Below, piece after piece: positions 55,655 to 64,000 of a DNA stretch of 64,000 nt. The stretch's first letter is position 1, and every line of letters begins with the position of its first letter. Source of the DNA: Arthonia radiata (Eukaryota; Ascomycota; Arthoniomycetes; Arthoniales; Arthoniaceae); the NCBI GenBank assembly GCA_002989075.1, contig PSQN01000003.1:2112340-2176339 (forward strand). Reading direction: 5' to 3'. The notes under the pieces are model-generated. The model was not told the DNA's origin. It searched no databases and saw only the letters and a program-made list of their open reading frames with translations. A program made the position numbers and the translations under genes.

Positions 55655-57211
55655 TCAACCAGCGACGTAAAGACCCAACGCGTTAACGTGAGGGTTGATC
55701 ATGCTCAAGTTGAATGGCGTGAATGGGTCGTTGCTATCCGTCAGCGCGACGAACATGGTCTGGTTGATAATGGGGTCGCCAGCGTAGACGAAGCCCTCAG
55801 GCTGGAACGTAAAGCCGGCGTTGGGGCCGGTGGTCGTCAAGTCGGAATAGGTGAGGTTGAGCTGGTTGACCCAAGCGACGTACTTGGGTGCGCCAGCGGA
55901 AGATGAGGTAACGTAGGAGTTGTTGGGGCCGACAGCCTGGCCAGGGTTCTCCCACTCGAAGAAAATCTGCTTGCCGGCGAAGCTGAGCGGCTCGCTCTTG
56001 TTGTGGGCAATGGCGGGGCCGCAGCCGTAGCCTTCGACATCCAGGTGCTCGCAGGACTCGTCAGAGGCAATAGTGGAGTTGGATGGGTCGGCAATGCGGC
56101 GACCAGTGACCTCGTAGTCGGCAGTGTCATTAGGCGAGAAGCGATTGATGTTCCCGGCGTTGACGATGTGGAGCGTGGGGAAGTTCTGCCATGCGAGGCG
56201 GGTCGTACCCTCAGGACAAGATGAGATGTACTGGGCGAGGTACGTCCAGGACCAGGACTGAGGGATACCAGTCTCGAACCAGACCGACATGGGGTGGAGC
56301 CCAGACATCTGGCGGAAGGTGAACTGCTGTCGTGCTTCTGTGGCGATGGATTGAGCTAGGAGCTGGCCGACCTCACGAGAGTCGAGATGGTTGATGAAGC
56401 CCCAGACGCCAGACTCGCCCCATCGGGTGAGACGCTGGTTGAAGTCGACGTACTCACGCACGGTGGTGAAAGGGTAGTCGTAAGTGCACTGGACTGGCGC
56501 GGCCTCGCCGAGCATGTTGGTCAAAAGGGTGGAGTGACCGGACTCTTGGTCAGCCATGAACTCGATGAAGGATCGATCTTCGGCGGTGAGACCAGCGTCG
56601 ATGAAATCCTGCTCGCTGAAGACAGCCAACCCGTTGTGGAAGAGATCAAGCTCAATCCACTCCTGGTACAGACCAAGAGCAATGGACTCGAAGTCGAAGT
56701 CGGAGTTAACCATGTAGCGAGGCAGGGAGCCATTGGTGCCGAGGCCGCCGGCTGGAGTGTAAGGAGCTGGCTCTTCCTCAGTCAGGCCACCAGCTGCATT
56801 GTAGTAGGTGGCAGTTGGGTTTGGTGGCCCTGCTGGGATGGACATCGCTGCTGGGCCACTCTGAAGCGCACCAGTTGTGGTCGCTGAGCCAGAGTAGGGG
56901 CCGTGGCTGGTAGCGCCAGTCACTTGACTGCTGACAATTGGTGGAATTTCGGCAGTTGCCACCACATTAGAGTAGGAAACCTGAGAATCAGGGCCGAAGG
57001 AGGTCGCCAGACCGTCGCCACCGGATGCAGGAGCAGTAGTGACCGAACCCATGAGACTGGACATGCTGGCGCTCACCGACGAGTACTGTGATGGAGCGGC
57101 AGTCGGGCTTGGGCCGTAGCCTGAAGGAGTGGAAGAGGCTTGAGGAGCTGGGGCAGCTGCGGCCAAGGCGACCATCAGCGCTGAAGCTGCTGTCATCATT
57201 TGAGGAGCCAT
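55655..57211 (-). CDS. rds1: Rds1-type secreted protein with ferritin-like domain
   Basis: Single exon, 518 residues from the ATG at 57,211, preferred because it opens a signal peptide (MAPQMMTAASALMVALAAAAPAPQA). The frame upstream to 57,283 adds 24 non-signal residues. Residues about 25-150 are Ser/Thr/Pro-rich. The ferritin-like helical domain follows: DFDFESIALGLYQEWIELDLF, then FIEFMADQESGHSTLLTNMLG with the E-x-x-H pair, then the helix QLLAQSIATEARQQFTFRQM. The C-terminal 200 residues are beta-rich with several N-glycosylation sites (e.g. NDT, NST, NKS). Fission-yeast Rds1 is stress-regulated, and related proteins in aspergilli are linked to sexual development. No iron enzymatic role is established. 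The symbol is by family. Confidence 0.85.
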   Translation of the reverse strand: MAPQMMTAASALMVALAAAAPAPQASSTPSGYGPSPTAAPSQYSSVSASMSSLMGSVTTAPASGGDGLATSFGPDSQVSYSNVVATAEIPPIVSSQVTGATSHGPYSGSATTTGALQSGPAAMSIPAGPPNPTATYYNAAGGLTEEEPAPYTPAGGLGTNGSLPRYMVNSDFDFESIALGLYQEWIELDLFHNGLAVFSEQDFIDAGLTAEDRSFIEFMADQESGHSTLLTNMLGEAAPVQCTYDYPFTTVREYVDFNQRLTRWGESGVWGFINHLDSREVGQLLAQSIATEARQQFTFRQMSGLHPMSVWFETGIPQSWSWTYLAQYISSCPEGTTRLAWQNFPTLHIVNAGNINRFSPNDTADYEVTGRRIADPSNSTIASDESCEHLDVEGYGCGPAIAHNKSEPLSFAGKQIFFEWENPGQAVGPNNSYVTSSSAGAPKYVAWVNQLNLTYSDLTTTGPNAGFTFQPEGFVYAGDPIINQTMFVALTDSNDPFTPFNLSMINPHVNALGLYVAG

Positions 57212-57310
57212 TATTGATGCTCTACTCGACGATTGTGGTGTGTGAAGATGATTGAAGGTCGGGCGTGGGAGAGGAAAAGGCAAAAGTGAGCAGGCAAGAG
57301 AGGCGGTAGG

Positions 57311-57318
57311 TTTATATG
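57311..57318 (-). promoter_or_regulatory. TATA box of the Rds1-like gene
   Basis: The minus strand reads CCCATATAAACC, a TATA-type element about 100 bases upstream of the ATG at 57,211. Confidence 0.5.
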
Positions 57319-58285
57319 GGAGTCGAGCTTCATGACGACAGACTAAGAAATTCTAGCCAGTTCAAACGCATCGCATAATGCTCGGAAGTAAATCTCCACC
57401 GTACCCGCGAGATCATTAGATTGCCCTTGCAGTTTATGCGGTGTTTCTTGGCCATGATCGAGCATTGCCTCTGGAGCAGCCAATGAACGGCGAAGTCATG
57501 CAACGAAAGTGAGCTAACGAGGTGTGGCAAGCCCCGGCAGCGAGCAATGGCTATTGTTTACATTGACGAATCAGTCTTAGTCCGTCTTGGGGTTGCAAAT
57601 TGCATATTGCAAACGCGTGTAGGAGATATATACTACCATTGGTGGTTGTGGCCAACAGCTCTTGCTGACAGCTCAGATCCATCAAGCCCACATCTGGCTC
57701 CGTTCTCTGCTCATCAAAGTGATGATAGTCCTGACGAAATTGGGGGTGTGATGTGATTCCGGAAACAGTGGCGCGGCGGCAAAAAGCGAGCAAGGAGGGA
57801 AGTTGAATGACGATGATATGTGAGAAGTGGAGCCAGATGGACATGGGTCCGGCAGAATGGCTACAGGCTGCTCTAGTGCTAGTCTCTGGGGCCGACACGC
57901 CGACGAGCTACTCAGCCTTATCTCCAGATTTACTAGCCACCTCGAGATCCTAGCGCCAAAGTGAGTTCTAATCTTCTCCTGCTCTCCAAAGCTGGCCAAT
58001 TTCTACACGCTGCATATTCACAATCGAGCCGGAACGCCCAAACCACAACTCAGCCACTTTTGCAAGGCCAGCATTACCAATTGAGCGCCGAACAGCGGTT
58101 GCGCAACGGTCTAAGCAGCATCTCAAGTCCATCAGGGATGTCACGCGTGCAGAGAGTTTATGGAAGGCCGCTACTTTGTTGAAGCAGGTCGTTCTAATGT
58201 CCTGCCAGTCTCGACTTCCAGCCATGTGCGAGTGTTACGCTCCAGCGGTAGGCAGCAAAGTCTATTCAAACGACATAATACAACT
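57319..58285. other. Spacer upstream of Rds1-like and downstream of TRM1
   Basis: It holds the upstream region of the Rds1-like gene and the 3' flank of TRM1. Frames of 60-115 codons on both strands show no domain, so I see no gene. Confidence 0.45.
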
Positions 58286-60541
58286 TCATCTCTTCGCCTT
58301 ATTCATCGGTCCCCAGTTCTCTCGTGGGTTCGTCTGATATCGCACCAGCTTGCGCTTCTCTTTGTCTCTTCCCAGCGTTTCGTCAAACACAATGTTGGGC
58401 GCAGCATCTTCCTCACTCTCCCCCTTCCAACCGTTCAAGGTGTCGAGTGCTCCGTCCGCCTCATTATCGGGTGGCTGCCTTTTAGCCTTCTGCATGATAG
58501 CGTAGCCCGCAGTGTTCGGCTTCAACGAGCCTTCTTTCAGCGGTGCCTTCTGCCTCGCCCATTCTCGCATCATCTCCCATACGAAGCTCCATGGCGCATC
58601 TGTCTTGATCGAACCTGGTTGGCAGTGGCTCCGAGCAGCTCGAAAACCGGCATGTCGCAGCGCGCCTTTGATGAGCGTTTCGCCTGGTGCTTGACTGTGA
58701 ATGATTCCGGCTAACCCTTGAGGGACGAAGAAGAATGGATGGCGGTCTATTGCATGTGGAGGCAGTGATGGGATAATGCGCTTGTCAGGTCGTTCTGCGT
58801 CTTGTTCAGCTGACGGCGACTCCGATATTTGAGTGTATTCTTCGACCATCGTCTCCTCCAATGCTGTCGATACCATACCCTCGATTCTAGCCGCCGTGTT
58901 GTAGACGTCTTTGTCGAGCATTGGCACCGATTCGAGCAGTCTTTCCAAGAAACGTGGGTTATGCAACGGCCCTGCCCACATCGGCCCGGCTAGGTGCATC
59001 TTGAAGCCGCAATGATTGCAATTTGGACTACAGCTCGGGGCTTGTGCCATACCGTGCTTGTACAGAGTCCGGCCGTCCTTTGCTTTCATAGGTTCATTCT
59101 TACCAATAAGCTGGGGTTTAGTAGCACCGCAACCGCTATCGCAGCTGTATACTAACATCGTCTTCCCTGCCAGAAATTTCACTTGCTCGGGCGCTTTTCT
59201 CAACCGAACGAAGATCCTCGCGTAGAAGTCGATGGACAGCGACATCAAAGGCTCAACGGCGATGCCATACCGCGCGGCTGACACTGCGATCGCGTTCAAA
59301 ATCAGTCGAAGCCCACCCTCATGGCTGTGTCGACCTTTGAGCGGATTGCCGCCATATAGCGAGAAGGTCTTCTCAGGATAGCCGTTGGATGCCCAAACCC
59401 CTGCGTCCGTGCAGGTAACACAAAGAAGCCCGCCGTCAGCCAATGCTTGGATAGCTCCGTCCAGGAAGGGCACTGCAGTGCCATACGGGTCAAGATCAAT
59501 CACGTCGTACCGGTGCTCTTTGGAGCCTACGAGGCTATACATGTGGCTCATTGCATTCGAAGTGGTCACTTGTACCTTTTCAGCGAGCCGGTTGTGCTCT
59601 ACGTTGAGCTTGATCGAATCGGTCGCTTCAGCTGAAATGTCGTTTGCGGTTATGGATGTAGCTGCCGGTATTTCTTGTGCGTACCGCAAGGCGCGCAGAC
59701 CTGTTGCAGATAGCGCGTCAAGTATACGAAATGGGCCAGAGCGAGCATTCTTGGGCGCCTCTATCTCGTTAGCAGGCTCCTGGACACTCGCTTCTTCCTC
59801 GAGAGGGACCTGTTCGTCGAGATCAGGCACAGGGCTAGACATCCTCTGTTTCTTCGTTGAGCGTTCGGTTGCGTCCGCATCATCGCCACTATTATCCGCT
59901 TTACGTTTGGTGGGCTTCAAGGGAGACGGCTCTTCGCCGGGTTTGGGTTCGGCATTAGATATCTTCTGCTTCTTTGGCGAGCCTTCATCTGAGTTTCTCT
60001 GATCATCATCGTCCTCTGCTTTTGGCTTCAGGGTCTTCGAAGGGGTTTGTCCCTGCGTAAGCCCGTCGCCGCCTGCGTGGGCGGTCTCCGTTGTTGGCTT
60101 CTCAAGATACTCGATTGGAAGTACAACGCTTTCATCAGTCTGTTGCTCAACCTTGGTTGTTGCTGCTCCAGTGGCCTTCGACTTCTTTGCGCGTTTGATT
60201 GCAGATTGTTTTGCCTTCTCCTGCCAGGTAGCGATCACGTGCTCACTAAACGCTTTGATTGCTAGGACACTGAGGTCACGATTGAATTGCTGAATTGGAT
60301 TGTAGAACACTGATTGAGCTGGTAGATTCTGCTTCGTCTTGTCCTTCTGCGCTTGTTGATACTGCTTAGTATCGAGAGATGTGGGTGCCTCCGCTGGAAC
60401 TAAGATGTGTGCCAACCCCTCTTGTATGGTTGTATAGGTCGACCCATCATGTTGGATACGCTGGCCAGATTTGGGCTCCGAATGCAGAGGCAGAGAGCTG
60501 ATGTCAGCGTTGGCGCTCGAACTTTCGCTGGGATCTGTCAT
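58286..60541 (-). CDS. TRM1: tRNA (guanine26-N2)-dimethyltransferase Trm1
   Basis: Trm1 uses S-adenosylmethionine to make N2,N2-dimethylguanosine at position 26 of many tRNAs. The frame is open from 60,580. An ATG there would give 764 residues, the second ATG at 60,541 gives 751. In the longer numbering, residues 90-125 hold VFYNPIQQFNRDLSV, the conserved Trm1 start. Residues 127-280 are a Lys/Glu/Ser-rich insert with basic, possibly nuclear-targeting runs. Residues 281-300 carry the SAM motif RILDALSATGLRALRY, and 362-367 DLDPYG, the catalytic motif. A zinc-binding region has CDSGCG ... CSPNCNHCGFKMHLAGPMWAGPL. No intron is seen. The two in-frame starts recall yeast TRM1, where alternative starts give mitochondrial and nuclear forms. 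Confidence 0.95.
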   Translation of the reverse strand: MTDPSESSSANADISSLPLHSEPKSGQRIQHDGSTYTTIQEGLAHILVPAEAPTSLDTKQYQQAQKDKTKQNLPAQSVFYNPIQQFNRDLSVLAIKAFSEHVIATWQEKAKQSAIKRAKKSKATGAATTKVEQQTDESVVLPIEYLEKPTTETAHAGGDGLTQGQTPSKTLKPKAEDDDDQRNSDEGSPKKQKISNAEPKPGEEPSPLKPTKRKADNSGDDADATERSTKKQRMSSPVPDLDEQVPLEEEASVQEPANEIEAPKNARSGPFRILDALSATGLRALRYAQEIPAATSITANDISAEATDSIKLNVEHNRLAEKVQVTTSNAMSHMYSLVGSKEHRYDVIDLDPYGTAVPFLDGAIQALADGGLLCVTCTDAGVWASNGYPEKTFSLYGGNPLKGRHSHEGGLRLILNAIAVSAARYGIAVEPLMSLSIDFYARIFVRLRKAPEQVKFLAGKTMLVYSCDSGCGATKPQLIGKNEPMKAKDGRTLYKHGMAQAPSCSPNCNHCGFKMHLAGPMWAGPLHNPRFLERLLESVPMLDKDVYNTAARIEGMVSTALEETMVEEYTQISESPSAEQDAERPDKRIIPSLPPHAIDRHPFFFVPQGLAGIIHSQAPGETLIKGALRHAGFRAARSHCQPGSIKTDAPWSFVWEMMREWARQKAPLKEGSLKPNTAGYAIMQKAKRQPPDNEADGALDTLNGWKGESEEDAAPNIVFDETLGRDKEKRKLVRYQTNPRENWGPMNKAKR

Positions 60542-61169
60542 CGTTGGGGATATCTGATGGGCATTGCGGAACGGCACCACGGGCGTGAGGCGGAGTCTGT
60601 GAAGTATGCTCCTACGTATGACCTTTGTCGCTGTTCGTAAGATCAGACTCAGCGGATTCGTACTTTTGGCCAGTGTTGTATATGCTCTTCGTTAAGGGGA
60701 ATATTCTGCAGTGTGCTTCAAGAGGTCTAAATGAGAGCTGCACTTTGTTCTTACTTTAAAATCGCGATACTCACGTTCAATTTATGAATCCGAGATTGTT
60801 GTGTTTCGCTATGTTGAGTGTCGACGGTAGACCACAGAAGTCATCTTTGGCAAGACATTCATCACTCGGTTCGAGAAACGCTAAACCGAAAGGGTCCCCT
60901 CCTAGTTTCATTGAAGGCTCTGAGCAGGAACGACAAGAGGCGGGGTTTTGTGGAAAGAGCGACATATTTGGACGCAAGCCCATGATTCAAGGATTTCCAA
61001 TGTGTCAATTCGCAACACGCATTGTGCCTTCCAGGTTTGTCCACTTGCCTACCGGACGCCACGCTTGCAAAACATAGTGATACAAAGTCCACGAAATGCC
61101 GCCATGCTACTCATGTTGCGCATCGCCGATATCCATGCATATCCAACTCCCCCCACGGGTATCCTGACT
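60542..61169. other. Spacer between TRM1 and the SFH5-like gene
   Basis: About 630 bases hold the TRM1 promoter and the 3' flank of the next gene. Short frames (60,784-61,077) show no domain. Confidence 0.45.
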
Positions 61170-62138
61170 TCAATCCACTTTCGTGGCCCTCCCTATCTCC
61201 GCTAATTTCCCTCCTTTTCCACCATACTCCTCAGGACACCGGTCTCCCAGCTCCTTCACCAGCTGTGAACCATCACTCACCACGGTGAACTTCTTTGTTG
61301 TTTCGGCGCTTAGCACCATCTTCATGGCCCCGAACATCCAACCCATGACAGCCGGTACGTTCACAAAGAACTTTCTTGACAGCGTCTCGGGGTAGTATTT
61401 TTTGAACGTATTGATAGCCTCAGAGCTCGCTGCTTTTACATGTGGATCTTGACGGAGGAAGCTGACTTTTACGTAATCGTGTACCTGTATGCCCTGGTAG
61501 GGATCTGGTCCCTGGCCGTAATCCGGAATCGGATTTCTTGCGGCGTCGAGATTCAATGACTGGATAGAGAGCTCCATGAGCGCAATACGCCAGCGCATGA
61601 ATGATTCGGTATCGCCAAATGTAGACTTATTGTCCGTGACGGCTCCGTAGATGTTGAACGTGACCACGTCGCCTGAGTTGGGGCTCTCAGGAACGCCGCT
61701 CAGCTTCGTCACATAGCCTAGCTTGCCATATTTCTCCTGACTGAAGACGGCATCGCGAGCACCAAGAGGGTCGAACTGCTTGCGCCACTCAAGCGCTGAA
61801 CGCAGTTGCTCAGCAGCTTTGTCCACATCGTTTGCGTTTGCACGGAGGAATTTCTGGAGGATGAGGTTGCGGCTGAAGGGACTCGAAGACTCGGAGGAAG
61901 GGTCGATGTTAAGGCCATAGACCTCAGAATACGTAGCTTCTGCGATCAGTTGAGGTAATTTGAGGTTGAGCATTGAGAGGGGATGCTCTGGCGAGAGTTC
62001 GGGCCATTTGGGCAAGTCTTTGGGCGGAACAGGAGGCTGGTATGAATCGTCGCCCTCGTCTTCAAGGACCTTCTTAGCCTCCTGCGAGGCTTCGGTCTCT
62101 TTTGGGACCTCGCCGCTAATAGTCGGCGGCGCGTCCAT
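61170..62138 (-). CDS. SFH5: Sfh5-type Sec14/CRAL-TRIO phosphatidylinositol transfer protein
   Basis: Single exon, 322 residues. After a disordered acidic N-terminus (1-50), a CRAL-TRIO N helix bundle (about 85-135, ILQKFLRANANDVDKAAEQL) leads into the lipid-binding domain (about 140-315). The latter includes VVTFNIYGAV, YQGIQVHDYVKVSF, the KKYYPETLSRKFFVNVPAVM segment typical of Sec14 proteins, and the closing CPEEYGGKGG. These blocks match the Sfh5 branch better than classical Sec14. Yeast Sfh5 binds heme through a His and a Tyr two residues apart; here H220-D-Y222 has the same spacing. Sfh5 sits at endoplasmic reticulum and plasma membrane contact regions. An ATG upstream in this frame is absent before a stop, so this start is the simplest. 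Confidence 0.92.
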   Translation of the reverse strand: MDAPPTISGEVPKETEASQEAKKVLEDEGDDSYQPPVPPKDLPKWPELSPEHPLSMLNLKLPQLIAEATYSEVYGLNIDPSSESSSPFSRNLILQKFLRANANDVDKAAEQLRSALEWRKQFDPLGARDAVFSQEKYGKLGYVTKLSGVPESPNSGDVVTFNIYGAVTDNKSTFGDTESFMRWRIALMELSIQSLNLDAARNPIPDYGQGPDPYQGIQVHDYVKVSFLRQDPHVKAASSEAINTFKKYYPETLSRKFFVNVPAVMGWMFGAMKMVLSAETTKKFTVVSDGSQLVKELGDRCPEEYGGKGGKLAEIGRATKVD

Positions 62139-62705
62139 GTCTTCAGCAAGGTCGACGCCGGTTGAGGCCGAGGCATTGTCCAGTACCAGAGCGGGACGTC
62201 ATAGTGAACCATCCCGCTAAGGATGGTGGAATTGCTTCATCGGGCACCACATGAGGCTGCCAAAGCTACTCATTCGTTTCCCTCGTTCTCTGTCTTCTCT
62301 ACTCTTTGTTTTGAGACCGCAAGCTTTACGCTGCGAGGGTTTTTTTCCAATACTAAGCCGGACGCGCACTGCCTCGTAATGTAGGCATATATGCACAGCC
62401 TTTCATCGTACTGGAAGTGAGCTCGGTCGCTGTTTCAGCGATGTACATGCCAAACAGAGCTCTATGCAGGCTTGCTTAATGTTACATGCTTGAAAACAAG
62501 GGCTCGCTTTCTGCTGATGAAGCAAGGCTCATTGAGTCGCGATCTTGAAGGAACGCCTGAAACCCAAGCTTCATCGCTCGCTGAGATCTCTCTTGGTGTT
62601 GAAGAGCATCAGAGCAGGACTGGGCACAGCCAACTACATCTGAACCGACTGGAGTCCCTGAACACTGGTAGCTAGCGGCACTTGCTGATCGCCAAGAGCA
62701 AGAAT
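62139..62705. promoter_or_regulatory. Divergent promoter region between SFH5 and cytosine deaminase genes
   Basis: 567 bases separate the two start codons, which point away from each other. No clear TATA box or long repeat was seen. A 67-codon frame inside is not convincing. Confidence 0.5.
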
Positions 62706-63191
62706 ATGTCTGTCCACGATCCAGGCTTCGTCATCGCCCTCGAAGAAGCTCGCGCCTCTCTCGCGGAGGGCGGAAACCCCATCGGTGCCTCGATCGTCAG
62801 CCCGAATGGCACACTCCTGGGCCGTGGACGCAATCAGCGCAATCAAAATGGGAGCCCAATCCTACATGTGAGCATTCGCTAGCTTGCCCAGGTGCCTTAC
62901 GCTGACCCGTTCGATTCTAAGGGTGAAACATCCGCCTTCGACAGCAATCGCGCCCTTTCCAAAGAGGCTTGGGCAGGCTCTACGCTCTACACAACTCTGT
63001 CGCCTTGCCCCATGTGCGCCGGTGCGGCCATCTGGTTTGGCATGAGCCGGGTTGTCATTGGTGAAAATACAAACATGAGCGGGCGTGAGGAGCTACTGCG
63101 GAGCCACGGCATCGAGGTAGTCGTCCTTGACAACGCCGAGTGCAAAGATTTGATGGCGCGTTATGAGCGCGAGGTATACAAACGGTTTTGA
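62706..63191 (+). CDS. FCY1: Cytosine deaminase (Fcy1 type)
   Basis: Two exons, 62,706-62,867 and 62,922-63,191, encode 143 residues. The 54-base intron (GTGAGC ... TTCTAAG, branch-like GCTGAC) falls at phase 0. The enzyme converts cytosine to uracil and ammonia in pyrimidine salvage, and also activates 5-fluorocytosine. The zinc site is complete: H-G-E (formed exactly across the splice junction, H from exon 1, GE from exon 2) and SPCPMCAGA. Other matches to yeast Fcy1 are GGNPIGASIV, LLGRGRNQRNQNGSPILH, TLYTTLSPC, VVIGENTNMSGREELL and the closing helix after HGIEVVVLDNAECKDLM. Length is close to the yeast enzyme. It is probably cytosolic. Retaining the intron would stop translation five codons later, before the zinc cysteines. 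Confidence 0.95.
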
Positions 63192-63831
63192 TACTCCGCT
63201 CGACACCCCACAACGACCCCAACGATGGGAATGTCCGCGGTTAAACATATATTAAAACTTGGATTCTTTAAAGCGGCGTTTGCGCGCTATCGAATTCATG
63301 GAAGCGTCATATACGGTCCTGTACGGTGTCCTCTCCTCAGTCGTCAGGGTGTGCCACACTCTTTACTTGATTATGTGGGTGTCTGGATTGCCAAGGGAGG
63401 CTCAACATTTGTAAATTCTACGGCCATGGCCAATGTTTAGATGTGATTATGGGCAAGGCGAGGATAGTTAAAAAAAATCGAATGCAGTCTTTGCTTCCAC
63501 CTTTCGTTGCTTGAGAAACTTTCGATAAACGGCCAAATGTGTTCCATCTGTCACCCCTCGTATCGTATCTACAAGTTAGAGGTGTGCCGCACGGACCAGC
63601 CTCGGCAGGCTCGCGTGGCTCGTAAGAGAAGCGGCTCTTCAGCCCCAAGCTGCAACAGATTGCTGACACATCAGTCCGGTTCTGATTCCAAAGAGGCGGC
63701 GCATGCTCCGTGAATATGGAAGGGCGAAATGTAAATACTTGTACAAGGCTCGAGGCCACAGGCCAACATAGCCACCCCCGTCGCATGTCGCGATATCTAG
63801 ATATACTGACCGTCTACCAAAGGATACGACC
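63192..63831. other. Spacer, no supported gene
   Basis: 640 bases. Frames of up to 122 codons on either strand lack domains. A run of A (AAAAAAATCG near 63,471) may belong to the 3' region of the deaminase gene. Confidence 0.4.
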
Positions 63832-64000
63832 ATGGACAATGCGCCCGAGAGCATCAGCACCGAGATGAGTATGTGTACATTTCAAACGCAATTCCGATCC
63901 AGGCGCCACGCTGGCTTAGTTCGCTAATGTCTTACCCAAGGCCTTCGCGACCACCTGCTTGCCGTGCATGCCGCCGCATCACAACAACCCTCGCAGTCAC
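63832..64000 (+). CDS. Start of an unidentified gene, cut by the window edge
   Basis: The ATG at 63,832 opens 12 codons (MDNAPESISTEM) to 63,868. Then comes a likely 72-base intron (GTATGTGT ... TTACCCAAG, 63,869-63,940, phase 1), after which exon 2 reads SLRDHLLAVHAAASQQPSQS to the edge. The donor and acceptor are good and the join keeps frame. Too little is present to name a family. Confidence 0.45.

Noticed and set aside
1-64000. CRISPR arrays, operons, ribosome-binding sites and riboswitches
   Set aside because: Spliceosomal introns and eukaryotic gene content show that this is nuclear fungal DNA; no such structures were seen.

Overview
The window looks like nuclear DNA of a filamentous ascomycete, possibly a Dothideomycete (the class is a guess). 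The evidence is short GT-AG introns of about 45-60 bases, a set of typical ascomycete genes, and a TpA-rich block of LTR retrotransposons full of stop codons, which is the signature of repeat-induced point mutation (RIP).

Left part (1 to about 29,530) is a nested graveyard of retrotransposons with no intact gene. A Ty1/copia element (329-5,736, + strand, two 506-base LTRs) is inserted in an older copy of its own family (B, - strand; 1-328 plus 5,737-10,096), with a 5-base target duplication. Next come a minus-strand gypsy gag relic, then a chromodomain gypsy element (C, 11,303-18,936, 704-base LTRs, perfect ATTAG duplication) and a second gypsy element (D, 18,993-27,004, 196-base LTRs, perfect ACTTA duplication). 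D also holds a decayed coding relic on the opposite strand. About 2.5 kb of extremely AT-rich unassigned DNA (27,010-29,530) ends in a sharp switch to normal base composition.

The first genes after that border (30,081-37,359) form the most unusual locus: five tandem same-strand genes that I read as divergent paralogues of the LURP-one-related (LOR; tubby/scramblase-like fold) family. Their sequences differ greatly, but all five can be modelled with two introns of the same phases (1, then 0), the second always falling just before a short hydrophobic C-terminal exon. Individual copies carry distinct additions: a Gly-Val-Asp-Gly-Gly hexapeptide repeat tail (copy 1), an Asp/His/Lys-rich insert (copy 3), a cysteine cluster inside a long insert (copy 4) and a premature stop (copy 5).

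The right part is ordinary genic DNA with wide spacers: a conserved acidic protein (39,540-40,343, -), an UNC93-like membrane transporter (44,918-46,605, +), an atypical hexokinase (48,720-50,270, +), a small unknown gene (51,036-51,636, -), a secreted CFEM-like GPI-type wall protein (51,995-54,205, +), an Rds1-type ferritin-like secreted protein (55,655-57,211, -), tRNA dimethyltransferase TRM1 (58,286-60,541, -), an SFH5-type Sec14 protein (61,170-62,138, -), a cytosine deaminase (62,706-63,191, +) and the start of another gene at the right edge. These genes do not form an obvious pathway. All exon models are read by eye.
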